From Bradyrhizobiaceae bacterium (GTDB taxonomy: Bacteria > Pseudomonadota > Alphaproteobacteria > Rhizobiales > Xanthobacteraceae): a DNA stretch of 64,000 nt. Position 1 is the first letter of the stretch; every line of letters begins with the position of its first letter. Shown piece after piece: positions 16,558-26,159 of this stretch. The stretch is from assembly GCA_020853885.1 (NCBI GenBank), contig JADYXZ010000003.1, positions 124,001-188,000 on the forward strand, in the 5' to 3' direction. A program made the position numbers and the translations under genes. Below the pieces are notes generated by a model. The model worked only from the letters and a program-made list of their open reading frames with translations. It was not told the DNA's origin and ran no database searches.

Positions 16558-18084
16558 ATGCTGTTTCGAGCATCCCTCGCAGTCACCCTCGGCACTGTGC
16601 TCCTTTCGTCCAACGGCGCAGCGGCCGCGCCGGCCTCGTCGCCGTCGCTGCGCGCCCCGTCGGACGTGATCCTGGTGCAGCGGCGGGAGCCGCAAGAGCG
16701 GGAGGAGGACAAGCAAAAAGGGCGGCGCGATCAGGGCAAGGCCAAGTCGGAGCCAAGCGACAAAGGCAAGGCGCCCGAGCAGGCACGCGAGCCCTCGCGC
16801 GGCGACCGCCCGCAAAGCGGTGACCGGCAGCAAAGCGGCGACCGCCAGCAAAGCGGCGATCGTCAGCAGGGCGGCGACCGCAAACAAGGCGAGAGCCGGG
16901 ATCGCGCGAAGCAAGTCGCCCCCGCGGCGGAAGAGAAATCCCCCCGGGATCGCCAGCCGGCGCCACAGGAGACGCAGCGGCAGAGCCAGCCCGAGCGGAA
17001 GGCAGAGCCGGAGCGGAAGGGAGAGCCGGACCGGTTCGGCGGACAGGAAAGAGCGCCGCGGACGCAGGAGTTGAGCAAGGAGCCCGCTCCTACCCGGCAG
17101 AAGGAGGACGCGCAACAGCGTCCGGATACGCCCCGCACCGAACGCAGCGACCGCCGCTTCCGTCGCGACGATCCGCGCGTACAGGAGCAGGCAAAAGCCC
17201 GCGAGCAGCAAAAGACCTCGGCGCAGGAGTTCTCGAAGCTACGGGTTGAGCCGGGCAGGGAGGTGAGGATCGACGGCGGCACGCGCACCTTGACGCGCGA
17301 CGGCGACCGGGTCTTCATTCGCAGCGACGACACGCGCCGCCTTTGGGGCGGGCGCGGTGGGGGCGATCCAAGGGTCGAACGGTTGCCCGGCGGCGAGACG
17401 CGGACGATCGTCGTTCGTCCGGACGGCACGCAGATCATCACGGTCACGAACGCACGCGGCGAAATCCTGCGGCGCTACCGGCGCGATCGCAGCGGGCGTG
17501 AGATCGTGTTCATCGAAGATCTGCGCCGTCCGCCGCTCGTGCAGCTCAATCTGCCGCCGCTCGTGATCAATATTCCGCGCGAGCGGTACATCGTCGATTC
17601 GCGCCGCGCATCGCGCCGCGACTTCGAGATGGTGCTGTTTGCGCCGCCGGTGGAGCCGGTCGAGCGGGCCTATTCGCTCTACGAGATCCGGCACTACGAC
17701 CGCATCCGTGACAAGATGCCGAGGATCGATCTCCTTAGCATCACGTTCGACACGGACTCGGCGTTCATCTCTCCGGATCAGGCCGCCGGCCTCGAGCAAG
17801 TTGCGGCGATCATGCTCGATCAGATCGAGCGCAATCCGGCCGAGGTCTTCCTGGTCGAGGGCCATACCGACGCGACCGGAGAGCGGCTGCATAATCTCGC
17901 GCTTTCCGACCGGCGCGCGGAAGCGGTGGCGTTCGCGCTCACCGAATATTTCGACGTGCCGCCGGAGAACCTGGTGACGCAGGGTTACGGGCCGGATTTT
18001 CCCAAGATTCCGACCGCGGGTGCGGAACGGGAGAACCGCCGCGTCGCTGTGCGGCGGATCGGACCGTTGCTCGCGGGACGTTGA
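16558..18084 (+). CDS. OmpA-family protein with long charged disordered region
   Basis: The 508-aa protein has a signal peptide (about residues 1-24). About 200 residues follow that are dominated by Gln, Arg, Lys, Glu and Asp and include a degenerate repeat of the unit SGDRQQ around residues 80-115. A middle domain with TLTRDGDRVFIRSDD and RTIVVRPDGTQIITVTN strands comes next. The C-terminal OmpA/MotB peptidoglycan-binding domain is at about residues 395-505: FDTDSAFISPDQAAGLEQVA, VEGHTDATGERLHNLALSDRRAEAV. It would be periplasmic or outer-membrane linked and bind peptidoglycan. Proteins of this layout are common in Hyphomicrobiales. Confidence 0.88.
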   Translation: MLFRASLAVTLGTVLLSSNGAAAAPASSPSLRAPSDVILVQRREPQEREEDKQKGRRDQGKAKSEPSDKGKAPEQAREPSRGDRPQSGDRQQSGDRQQSGDRQQGGDRKQGESRDRAKQVAPAAEEKSPRDRQPAPQETQRQSQPERKAEPERKGEPDRFGGQERAPRTQELSKEPAPTRQKEDAQQRPDTPRTERSDRRFRRDDPRVQEQAKAREQQKTSAQEFSKLRVEPGREVRIDGGTRTLTRDGDRVFIRSDDTRRLWGGRGGGDPRVERLPGGETRTIVVRPDGTQIITVTNARGEILRRYRRDRSGREIVFIEDLRRPPLVQLNLPPLVINIPRERYIVDSRRASRRDFEMVLFAPPVEPVERAYSLYEIRHYDRIRDKMPRIDLLSITFDTDSAFISPDQAAGLEQVAAIMLDQIERNPAEVFLVEGHTDATGERLHNLALSDRRAEAVAFALTEYFDVPPENLVTQGYGPDFPKIPTAGAERENRRVAVRRIGPLLAGR

Positions 18085-18095
18085 ACGCGCCGTGC

Positions 18096-18761
18096 TCAAC
18101 CGGATGCCGCCGCCCGTAACCGCCGGACCTCGGCGGTGCGGGCGGCGAGCTCTTCTTCGAGGCGGGCGATGTTCTGGAACAGGCGCTGGCTCGTGAGCTT
18201 CAAGAACGCGAGGCCGAACTGCGGGTTCTGGAAGTAAAGCTGTTCGAAGGTCTCATAGGGCAGGACGCGGACCTCGCCGGCGTCGAGCACGACGAGCGAC
18301 TGGGTGCGCGTGCGGCCGGGCGCGAGCAGGCCGAGCTCGCCGACCACGGTGCCCGGCTTTATCTCGATGCCGGTCTCGGGCAACTGCAGGCGGCCGCTGA
18401 CCACGAGATACATCGCGTCGGCGAGATCGCCCTTCTTGAAGAGCGTCTCGCCCGCCGCGATCGGGCGCCTGGACATGAAGGGCTCGAGCGCGCTCATGTC
18501 GAAGTCGCTCTTGGCGGCAGCCTGCGTCTTGCGGATCAACTCGCGCATCTCGTGCAGGCGGTAGGCGTTGAGCGGCAGCACGATGCAGTTCAGCACGAAG
18601 GTCGGCCAGATCCAGGCGAGCGACGAGTAGATCAGGAACAGGACGTTCGTCACGATCCCGAGCACGCGCAGCGGGATCATGGTCTTCATCCAGAACTGGA
18701 CGACGGTGAGGACGATGCCGGCGATGGCGGCAGCGTTCCAGATGATCTCGACGGTGCGCAT
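18096..18761 (-). CDS. Membrane protein with C-terminal cyclic-nucleotide-binding-like domain
   Basis: The 221-aa product has three hydrophobic segments in its first 65 residues (IWNAAAIAGIVLTVVQFW, VLGIVTNVLFLIYSSLAWIW, FVLNCIVLPLNAY). A cNMP-binding beta-roll follows at about residues 95-185, with AAGETLFKKGDLADAMYLVVSGRLQL and GTVVGELGLLAPGRTRTQS. The end is a short coiled-coil-like tail (LEEELAARTAEVRRL). The arrangement recalls Popeye-like/CRP-like sensors. The GELGLL cassette lacks the full FGE...RxA ligand motif of strict cAMP binders, so the ligand is uncertain. It converges with the OmpA-family gene (12-bp gap). Confidence 0.82.
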   Translation of the reverse strand: MRTVEIIWNAAAIAGIVLTVVQFWMKTMIPLRVLGIVTNVLFLIYSSLAWIWPTFVLNCIVLPLNAYRLHEMRELIRKTQAAAKSDFDMSALEPFMSRRPIAAGETLFKKGDLADAMYLVVSGRLQLPETGIEIKPGTVVGELGLLAPGRTRTQSLVVLDAGEVRVLPYETFEQLYFQNPQFGLAFLKLTSQRLFQNIARLEEELAARTAEVRRLRAAASG

Positions 18762-18880
18762 TTCGTCCCCCCGCTCGGCTCGCGAAAAAACGGCTATCGC
18801 GATGCGCTCTTTATAATATTAGATCAACACCATTCGGTTGACACACTCGCTCATTCCCGCGGGGACGAACGGGAGTGGGG

Positions 18881-19693
18881 TCAGCGGCGCAGGCGGGCGA
18901 TCAGCTCCATCGCCGCGGCGGGGGCGCGTTTCTTGCCTTCGTGAATGAAATAAACATAAGCATCGCGCGGTTGCTTCGGCGGCTTTTCCTTGCCGACGTG
19001 CGGCAGATCGGACGGGCTTCCGCCGCTTGTCCATTCGCGGACGCGCTTCGCCCATTGGTCGAGGGCGGCCGGCACATAGCCGGTCTTCACCGAGTCCTTG
19101 CCCTTTTGCAGGCGGGCATAGACGAAGTCGCCGGTGGTGTCGGCAATCGCCGGATAGGTTGCATGCTCGGCGAAGACGACGGGAATGCGGAATTGGCGGA
19201 GCAGTGCGAGGAAGTCCGGTGCGCGGAAACTGTCGTGGCGCACCTCGACGACGTGACGGAGCGGGCGGCCGTCATATTTCGGCGGGAGCAGCTCGAGAAA
19301 CTTGCCGAAATCGGCCGGGTCGAATTTCTTCGTCGGTGCGAACTGCCAGAGCAGGGGCCCGAGCCGGTCGCCGAGCTCCGTCACGCCGGAATCGAGGAAG
19401 CGCTTGACCGAATCGCCGGCCTCGGCGAGCACGCGGCGATTGACGGCGAAGCGCGGACCCTTGAGCGAGAACACGAAGCCGTCGGGCACTTCGCTCGCCC
19501 ACTTGCGGTAGGTCTTCGGCGACTGCGTGCGGTAGAACGTTCCGTTCACCTCGATCGAGGTGAGGTGCGTGCTCGCGTATTCGAGCTCCTTCGCGTGCGT
19601 GAGGCCCTTCGGATAGAACACACCGCGCCACGGCGCGTAGGTCCAGCCGCCGATGCCGACATAGGCGTTTCCGTTTTGTTGTTTGGCAGGCAT
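18881..19693 (-). CDS. DUF72 (YecE-like) family protein
   Basis: The 270-aa protein is a TIM-barrel-like DUF72 member. Diagnostic stretches are YVGIGGWTYAPWRGVFYPKGL at the N-terminus, EVNGTFYRTQSPKTYRKWA, FVFSLKGPRFAVNRRVL, the VEVRHDSF motif and the C-terminal YVYFIHEGKKRAPAAAMEL. The biochemical function of the family is not settled. It often lies near DUF488 genes, as here (DUF488 is the next minus-strand gene, 170 bp upstream, separated by two palindromic repeats). Confidence 0.9.
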   Translation of the reverse strand: MPAKQQNGNAYVGIGGWTYAPWRGVFYPKGLTHAKELEYASTHLTSIEVNGTFYRTQSPKTYRKWASEVPDGFVFSLKGPRFAVNRRVLAEAGDSVKRFLDSGVTELGDRLGPLLWQFAPTKKFDPADFGKFLELLPPKYDGRPLRHVVEVRHDSFRAPDFLALLRQFRIPVVFAEHATYPAIADTTGDFVYARLQKGKDSVKTGYVPAALDQWAKRVREWTSGGSPSDLPHVGKEKPPKQPRDAYVYFIHEGKKRAPAAAMELIARLRR

Positions 19694-19723
19694 GGCGTGC
19701 TTCTCGCCTATTCTTTTCTTTCG

Positions 19724-19774
19724 CCCTCATCCTTCGAGACGCCTTCACTGCGCGAAGGCTCCTCAGGATGAGGG
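19724..19774. repeat. REP-like palindromic repeat (CTTCGAGACGC family)
   Basis: CCCTCATCCT...AGGATGAGGG arms enclose the shared TCGAGACGCC and GGCTCCTC inner words. It is the first of two copies between the DUF72 and DUF488 genes. Confidence 0.85.
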
Positions 19775-19784
19775 TGGAAAATTC

Positions 19785-19839
19785 TGTGCCTCATGGTGAG
19801 GAGCGCGGCGAAGCCGCGCGTCTCGAACCATGAGGCACA
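19785..19839. repeat. REP-like palindromic repeat (CTTCGAGACGC family, inverted orientation)
   Basis: Perfect 13-bp outer arms TGTGCCTCATGGT/ACCATGAGGCACA surround GAGGAGCGCGGCGAAGCCGC and GCGTCTCGAA. It is in reverse orientation to the copy at 19724-19774, and the two sit 10 bp apart. Confidence 0.85.
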
Positions 19840-19863
19840 AGCCCGGTCTTTGCAAATTGGTCA

Positions 19864-20322
19864 TCATAGGCCCAGCGGTGAGGCGAACAGGTTCTCGATC
19901 GTCTGCCCGGTGCGCTCGTGCATGGCACTGGCGATCCTGCTGCGATGACATTCATCAGGATTGCGGCAGTAGCAAAGCAGGCAGATGCGGCGGCCGGAGC
20001 GCAGCAGGGCTTCGAGTTCGTCGAGCGCCTCGCGCGCGGGGGCCGACTTCAGGTGTTTGTCGTACACGCGCCAAAGCGTCTTGAAGTCGCCGGCGCGGGC
20101 CGCCTGCCGCCCTTCCGCGGGCGTGCCGAGCCGCTGCAGGTGCAAGTAGGCGATCCCCGCCTCGTCGAGGCCGGCGGCAAGCTGGCGCTTGGAGAAGCCG
20201 GCGCGGCGGGAGGCGGCGACGGCGCGCGTGTCGACGAGCAGTCCGATCTTCGCCTGCTTCAATGTATGCAGCACGTCGCGCAGCGCGGTCTTTTCGTAGC
20301 CGATGGTGAAGAGCGGCGGCAT
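19864..20322 (-). CDS. DUF488 family protein
   Basis: This 152-aa protein has the family start FTIGYEKTALRDVLHTL, the VDTRAVAASRRAGFSKRQLA motif, and the C-terminal metal/thiol-like stretch CLLCYCRNPDECHRSRIA. DUF488 proteins are small, widespread and of undefined biochemical role. Adjacency to a DUF72 gene on the same strand is a recurrent arrangement. The start at 20322 is the first ATG of the frame. Confidence 0.9.
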   Translation of the reverse strand: MPPLFTIGYEKTALRDVLHTLKQAKIGLLVDTRAVAASRRAGFSKRQLAAGLDEAGIAYLHLQRLGTPAEGRQAARAGDFKTLWRVYDKHLKSAPAREALDELEALLRSGRRICLLCYCRNPDECHRSRIASAMHERTGQTIENLFASPLGL

Positions 20323-20435
20323 TTCAACGGATTCCCTCTGGTGGCGCCGGCGTGTGTGAGAGGTATTATCCTCGAGGCGTGGAAAAACCCCAAGCGCGTG
20401 GCAAACCTGCGCGCCTTCGGAAACGGGAGGTCACC

Positions 20436-21161
20436 ATGATCCAATTCAATCGCCGTACGCTGCTGACCGGCGCCGCCGCGGCCGGTGTCTATGCGATAGT
20501 GCGGAAGCCCTATGCTTTTGCGCAGGCGGCCGAGGGGCCGTTCAAGCTCGATCCGCTTCCCTATGAGCCGGGGAAGAACGAGCCGCACATCGACGCCATG
20601 ACGATGGAGATCCATCACGGGCGGCATCACGCCGCCTATGTCAACAACCTGAATGCGGCCGCGAAGAACAACGCCGTGCTCGGCGAGAAGCCGCTGCATG
20701 AACTGCTCGCGAATATCGCCAATCTGCCCGAAGGCGTGCGTGCGGTCGTGCGCAATTCCGGCGGCGGCCACGCCAATCACACGATGTTCTGGCAGGTCAT
20801 GGGCGGCGCGGGCGGCGAGCCCACGGGCGAGGTGGCCGAAGCGATCAAGGCGAGCTTTGGCGATTTCGCGAAGCTGCAGGAGCAGTTCAATGCCGCGGGC
20901 GGGCGCGTGTTCGGCTCGGGCTGGGTGTTCGTCACGGTGGACAAAGCCGGCAAGCTCGCGCTGGTGACAAAGCCGAACCAGGATACGCCGATCTTCGACC
21001 AGCGGATGGTGCTGTTCGGCAACGACGTGTGGGAGCACGCCTATTATCTCAAGTACCAGAACCGGCGGGCCGACTACCTGAAGGCATGGTGGAACGTCGT
21101 GAACTGGGACGAGATCAACAAGCGCTTCGCTGCGGCGAAGGAAGGAAAGCTGACGATCTGA
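20436..21161 (+). CDS. sodA: Tat-exported Fe/Mn superoxide dismutase
   Basis: The protein is 241 aa, about 40 longer than cytosolic SODs. The extra N-terminus is a twin-arginine signal (NRRTLLTGAAAAGVYAI, cleavage near AFAQA), so the enzyme is probably exported folded to the periplasm. Metal ligands are visible: His in MEIHHGRHHAAYV, His in GGHANHTMFW, and Asp/His in NDVWEHAYYLKYQNRRADYL. It dismutates superoxide to peroxide and oxygen. GGGAGG precedes the ATG at 20436. Metal preference (Fe or Mn) cannot be settled by eye. It is followed by a strong terminator. Confidence 0.92.
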   Translation: MIQFNRRTLLTGAAAAGVYAIVRKPYAFAQAAEGPFKLDPLPYEPGKNEPHIDAMTMEIHHGRHHAAYVNNLNAAAKNNAVLGEKPLHELLANIANLPEGVRAVVRNSGGGHANHTMFWQVMGGAGGEPTGEVAEAIKASFGDFAKLQEQFNAAGGRVFGSGWVFVTVDKAGKLALVTKPNQDTPIFDQRMVLFGNDVWEHAYYLKYQNRRADYLKAWWNVVNWDEINKRFAAAKEGKLTI

Positions 21162-21174
21162 TCGCGGTCGTGCG

Positions 21175-21214
21175 AAAGAAAAAGGGCGCGGCGATTGCCG
21201 CGCCCTTTCTTTTT
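21175..21214. terminator. Bidirectional rho-independent terminator
   Basis: AAAGGGCGCGGC-GATT-GCCGCGCCCTTT forms perfect 12-bp arms with A-rich sequence before and a T-run after. It can serve both the sod gene (+) and groESL (-), which converge here. Confidence 0.9.
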
Positions 21215-21301
21215 CGGGATTGTCTGCGACTTATGGAGGACGATCCCGGGTCTGCAGCGCACCGCTTCCGCGTTGCGCTGCGCCCGGGATGATGTTTCGC
21301 G

Positions 21302-22951
<1,650 letters not shown>

Positions 22952-22956
22952 TCATT

Positions 22957-23006
22957 GCCCCTCGTCCTGAGGAGCGAGCGAAGCGAGCGTCTCGAAGGAC
23001 GAGGGC
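22957..23006. repeat. REP-like palindromic repeat in the groES-groEL spacer, copy 1
   Basis: CCCTCGTCCT...AGGACGAGGG arms enclose GAGGAGCGAGCG and GCGTCTCGA. The compensatory C/G change against the CATCC/GGATG form keeps the stem paired. It lies within the groESL transcript. Confidence 0.85.
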
Positions 23007-23018
23007 TCGCAGTTGGGG

Positions 23019-23066
23019 CCTCATCCTTCGAGACGCCGCGCTGCGCGCGGCTCCTCAGGATGAGGG
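23019..23066. repeat. REP-like palindromic repeat in the groES-groEL spacer, copy 2
   Basis: CCTCATCCTTCGAGACGCC...GGCTCCTCAGGATGAGG, 12 bp from copy 1 and in opposite orientation, as at 19.7-19.8 kb. The pair may limit or stabilise the downstream groEL message. Confidence 0.85.
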
Positions 23067-23083
23067 TTGAGGTTGGTTTGCGG

Positions 23084-23398
23084 TCAGGCGGCCTTCTTGG
23101 CCGCAGAGGTCTTCTCCATGACGCCGAGGATGTCGGACTCCTTCATGATGAGGACTTCTTCGCCGTCGATCTTCACTTCGGTGCCGGACCACTTGCCGAA
23201 CAGCACGCGGTCGCCGACCTTGACGTCGATGGGGATGAGCTTGCCGGTTTCATCCCGGCCGCCCGGGCCGACGGCGAGCACTTCGCCTTCCTGCGGCTTC
23301 TCCTTGGCGGTATCGGGGATGATGATGCCGCCCGCGGTCTTCTCCTCGGACGTTACGCGACGCACGACAACGCGGTCGTGCAGTGGACGGAATCGCAT
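23084..23398 (-). CDS. groS: Co-chaperonin GroES
   Basis: The 104-aa protein has the family start [15 protein letters not shown], the mobile-loop region with [21 protein letters not shown], the [21 protein letters not shown] strand and the DILGVM end. It caps GroEL. The chosen start has GGAGGAGTTCCC directly upstream; the frame's further N-terminal extension runs back through the CIRCE element and is not coding. Transcription should start at or near the CIRCE element at 23520-23546. Confidence 0.97.
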   Translation of the reverse strand: MRFRPLHDRVVVRRVTSEEKTAGGIIIPDTAKEKPQEGEVLAVGPGGRDETGKLIPIDVKVGDRVLFGKWSGTEVKIDGEEVLIMKESDILGVMEKTSAAKKAA

Positions 23399-23519
23399 GG
23401 GAACTCCTCCAAAGCCTTGATTTTCCAATCGATCAGGAACGGAGCAGCGGGGGTTCCCGCTGCTGCCGACGCCGAGATAGGCGCCGGCCTTGGCCCCGCA
23501 AGGGGCTTCTGAAAATTTT

Positions 23520-23546
23520 TTAGCACTCCCTTTTGCCGAGTGCCAA
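23520..23546 (-). promoter_or_regulatory. CIRCE operator (HrcA binding site)
   Basis: TTAGCACTC, nine bases, GAGTGCCAA: the CIRCE consensus (TTAGCACTC-N9-GAGTGCTAA) with a single mismatch. It lies 121 bp upstream of the groES start, which is the expected place for heat-inducible HrcA repression. hrcA itself is not in the window. Confidence 0.93.
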
Positions 23547-23668
23547 GCCTTGTTAGCCGCCAACACGATCTGCTGCTAATGCATTGAAAATAAACAATTT
23601 ATTCACTTTCTAGGCTTGTCATGGAACGGCCGGGTGCGAACATGGTTGGCCTCGACCGGAGGATTCGC

Positions 23669-23938
23669 ATGGTGTCGGAAGCGTTCCGCAAGCAACTTGA
23701 AGGCTATGGCCTGACCACGGCCAAGATCCTGTACCGGCTGCCGGACCATCCGCGGCTGTTACAGACCTACGTCTGGCAGGAATACGATCTGTGGCCGGAA
23801 TTTCCGACGCTCATGCGCTTCCTCGATTTCTGGCGGCGGGAGCTGGAGGGGCCGGTTCATTCGGTGACGGTCGCGCACGCGAAGCTGATCAAGCCGTCGG
23901 AAATCCGGCAGGTGCAGGGAATGTTCGTGCTGCACTAA
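23669..23938 (+). CDS. Usg-like family protein
   Basis: This small 89-aa protein has the sequence pattern of the alphaproteobacterial Usg family: FRKQLEGYGLTTAKILYRLPDHPRLLQ then VWQEYDLWPEFPTLMRFLDFWRRELEGP. The ATG at 23669 has GGAGG at ideal spacing; the frame runs 16 codons further upstream without support. The family was named from a gene near the trp operon and its function is unknown. Here it stands alone, divergent from groES across a 120-bp gap that includes the CIRCE element. Confidence 0.85.
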   Translation: MVSEAFRKQLEGYGLTTAKILYRLPDHPRLLQTYVWQEYDLWPEFPTLMRFLDFWRRELEGPVHSVTVAHAKLIKPSEIRQVQGMFVLH

Positions 23939-24006
23939 GACCGCGGTTCTCTTGCGTGGCGCATGTTCTTGACGGCGAACCGGTACCCACTTCGCCGGAA
24001 CATGCG

Positions 24007-24396
24007 CTAGTCTTCGCCACGCAGTCGCTTCATCTCCCGGCGCAGCTCGGCGATTTGGCGGTGCAGTCTCGTGACTTCATCCTCGAGTGCGGCGACGCGG
24101 GTATTGATGTCACCGACCGGGCCGACCGCTTCGCCGGTTGAAGTCGCCTGCGCCTGAAACGCCAGCCCCACCTCGTCGCCTTTGCGCCAGCGAACCTGGC
24201 AGATGATGATCTGGTCGCGCGCGGGAATGTGCAGTTCCACTGTGTCGGGAAGCCCAATTACGGAGCCAAACTGTACCCTCGCGCCGTGCTCCGACAAATC
24301 GCGGATCAGGCACTCCGCGCTCGAGAGATGATTGTTGTAATAGACGACGCCCTTGAGAAAGCTTCGCTTGCGCGACGAATTCCGCCGTTCCTGCAT
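24007..24396 (-). CDS. PilZ-domain protein with C-terminal coiled coil
   Basis: The 129-aa protein begins with the PilZ N-terminal arginine motif ([16 protein letters not shown]) followed by the second c-di-GMP motif as DLSEHGARV (D/NxSxxG). It ends with a helical heptad stretch ([25 protein letters not shown]) that should form a coiled coil. PilZ proteins typically bind c-di-GMP and alter a partner's activity; here the coiled coil suggests an oligomer or a partner-binding tail. The ATG at 24396 is chosen because the upstream TTG start adds only four residues. Confidence 0.85.
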   Translation of the reverse strand: MQERRNSSRKRSFLKGVVYYNNHLSSAECLIRDLSEHGARVQFGSVIGLPDTVELHIPARDQIIICQVRWRKGDEVGLAFQAQATSTGEAVGPVGDINTRVAALEDEVTRLHRQIAELRREMKRLRGED

Positions 24397-24564
24397 GGCC
24401 CGCCCCAAGACCCCTGCGCAAGTCTCGACGGCCTGACACTTACTACCTTACACGGACAGCTTCGACGGTATTCCAGCGCCATCCCCCGCAATATGGTTGT
24501 GGGGGAGCTCGACTGGCGCCGGCGCCGCGGGCGTGCAACCTTTTGCCGCCGGGGGAGGACGGAA

Positions 24565-24942
24565 GTGACTTCGCGTATCCGTTTCGATTTTGGAACCGTG
24601 CAACTGGTGGCGGAACTCCTCGGCACGCCGACCGCTAAGGCGATCGCGGCTGCCCTGCCGATCGCGGCGAGCGCGCTGACCTGGGGCGAGGAAGTCTATT
24701 TCGACATTCCGGTCGAGGTTGCACGCGAGAAAGATGCACGCGCCGTGGTGACGCCGGGCGAGATCGCCTACTGGCCGGACGGCAACGCGATCGCGATCGG
24801 GTTCGGCCGCACCCCGATTTCGAAAGGCGACGAGTGCCGGCTTGCCAGCCCGTGCAACATCTGGGCGCGGGCGCTCGGCGACGTGAAGGCGCTGAAAGGC
24901 GTGCGCGCAGGCACGAAGATCAAGGTGACGGCGCTCGATTAA
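24565..24942 (+). CDS. Cyclophilin-like domain protein (TM1367/DUF3830-type)
   Basis: This 125-aa protein starts with GTG behind a clear GGGGGAGGAC site. It shows the small cyclophilin-like beta-barrel pattern: [19 protein letters not shown], then [33 protein letters not shown] and a C-terminal strand. The family has a cyclophilin fold, but prolyl isomerase activity is not established. It lies 39 bp upstream of the MetE-like gene in the same direction and probably shares a transcript with it. The frame is open further upstream, but the SD fixes the start. Confidence 0.75.
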   Translation: MTSRIRFDFGTVQLVAELLGTPTAKAIAAALPIAASALTWGEEVYFDIPVEVAREKDARAVVTPGEIAYWPDGNAIAIGFGRTPISKGDECRLASPCNIWARALGDVKALKGVRAGTKIKVTALD

Positions 24943-24981
24943 CCGCGCCGGACGCAAAACAACAATCGACAGGGAGGAATC

Positions 24982-26085
24982 ATGCAACGCAAGACGCCGC
25001 CTTTTCGCGCCGACCATGTCGGCAGCATCCTGCGCACGGGAGCGATCAAGGAAGCGCGGGAGAAGCGGGCGCGCGGCGAGATCGGTCCGGCCGAGCTGAA
25101 GGCGGTCGAAGACCGCGAGATCGAGCAGATCATCCGCAAGCAGGAGGAGGTGGGCCTGCAATCGATTACCGACGGCGAGTTCCGGCGGGCGTGGTGGCAT
25201 CTCGATTTCCTCGAAGGGCTGCAGGGCACCGAAGGTTACGAAATGTCAGGGGGCGTGCAGTTCCACGGCGTGAAGACGAAGCCGCGCGGCGTGCGCACGG
25301 TGGGCAAGCTCGGCTTCAACGGGCACCCGATGCTCGAGCATTTCAAGTTCGTGCAGGCGCATACGAAGCGGACGCCGAAGATGACGATCCCGAGTCCTTC
25401 GGCGCTCTATGCGCGGGCGGCGGCGCGCGAGGCGGTGAGCGCGCAGGCGTACCCGGACATCGAGGAATTTTTCAGCGATCTCGGCAAGACGTACCGGGCG
25501 GCGATCCGCGCATTCTACGAAGCGGGCTGCCGCTACCTGCAGCTCGACGAAGTATTTCTCGTGCTGCTGTGCGACCCGGAATATCGCAAGGGGGTGGCGG
25601 CGCGCGGCGACGATCCCGATAGAATTCCGCAGATCGAGGCCGGCGTGATCAACGCGGCGCTGGAGGGCTTGCCCGCCGACATGACGGTGACGATGCATCT
25701 CTGCCGCGGCAATTTCCGCTCGACGTTCGTGGGCTCCGGCGGCTACGAGCCGATCGCGGAGGTGCTGCTGAACGGCATTAACGTGCACGGCTATTTCATG
25801 GAGTACGATACCGAGCGCGCGGGCGGGTTCGAGCCGCTGCGCTTCCTGCCGAAGCAGAAGAGCGTGGTGCTCGGGCTCATCACCTCGAAGTTTCCGCAGC
25901 TCGAGCCGAAGGACGAGATCAAGCGGCGGATCGATGCGGCGGCGAAGGTTGTGCAGCTGGAGCAACTCTGCCTGTCGCCGCAATGCGGCTTCGCCTCCAC
26001 GGAGGAGGGCAATCTGCTCACCGAAGAGGAGCAATGGGCGAAGCTCCGGCACGTGGTGGAGATCGCGAACGAGGTGTGGGGTTAA
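24982..26085 (+). CDS. Cobalamin-independent methionine synthase-like protein (MetE C-terminal domain family)
   Basis: This 367-aa protein corresponds to the catalytic C-terminal half of MetE only (full MetE is about 750 aa). It has the start FRADHVGSILRT, the QSITDGEFRRAWWH loop, and zinc-ligand regions MHLCRGN (His, Cys) and LSPQCGF (Cys). Stand-alone forms such as YxjG/YxjH transfer methyl groups from various donors to homocysteine or catabolise related compounds; the substrate here is not known. GGGAGG precedes the ATG. A second, distinct member of the family is at 41505-42533. Confidence 0.88.
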   Translation: MQRKTPPFRADHVGSILRTGAIKEAREKRARGEIGPAELKAVEDREIEQIIRKQEEVGLQSITDGEFRRAWWHLDFLEGLQGTEGYEMSGGVQFHGVKTKPRGVRTVGKLGFNGHPMLEHFKFVQAHTKRTPKMTIPSPSALYARAAAREAVSAQAYPDIEEFFSDLGKTYRAAIRAFYEAGCRYLQLDEVFLVLLCDPEYRKGVAARGDDPDRIPQIEAGVINAALEGLPADMTVTMHLCRGNFRSTFVGSGGYEPIAEVLLNGINVHGYFMEYDTERAGGFEPLRFLPKQKSVVLGLITSKFPQLEPKDEIKRRIDAAAKVVQLEQLCLSPQCGFASTEEGNLLTEEEQWAKLRHVVEIANEVWG

Positions 26086-26090
26086 CGGAG

Positions 26091-26139
26091 CCCTCATGGT
26101 TCGAGACGCCGCGCTTCGCGCGGCTCCTCACCATGAGGG
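26091..26139. repeat. REP-like palindromic repeat (CTTCGAGACGC family)
   Basis: CCCTCATGGT...ACCATGAGGG arms around TCGAGACGCCGCGC and GCGCGGCTCCTC, directly after the MetE-like stop (5 bp). Confidence 0.85.
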
Positions 26140-26159
26140 CTCTTAGTATAGGGGGAGTG

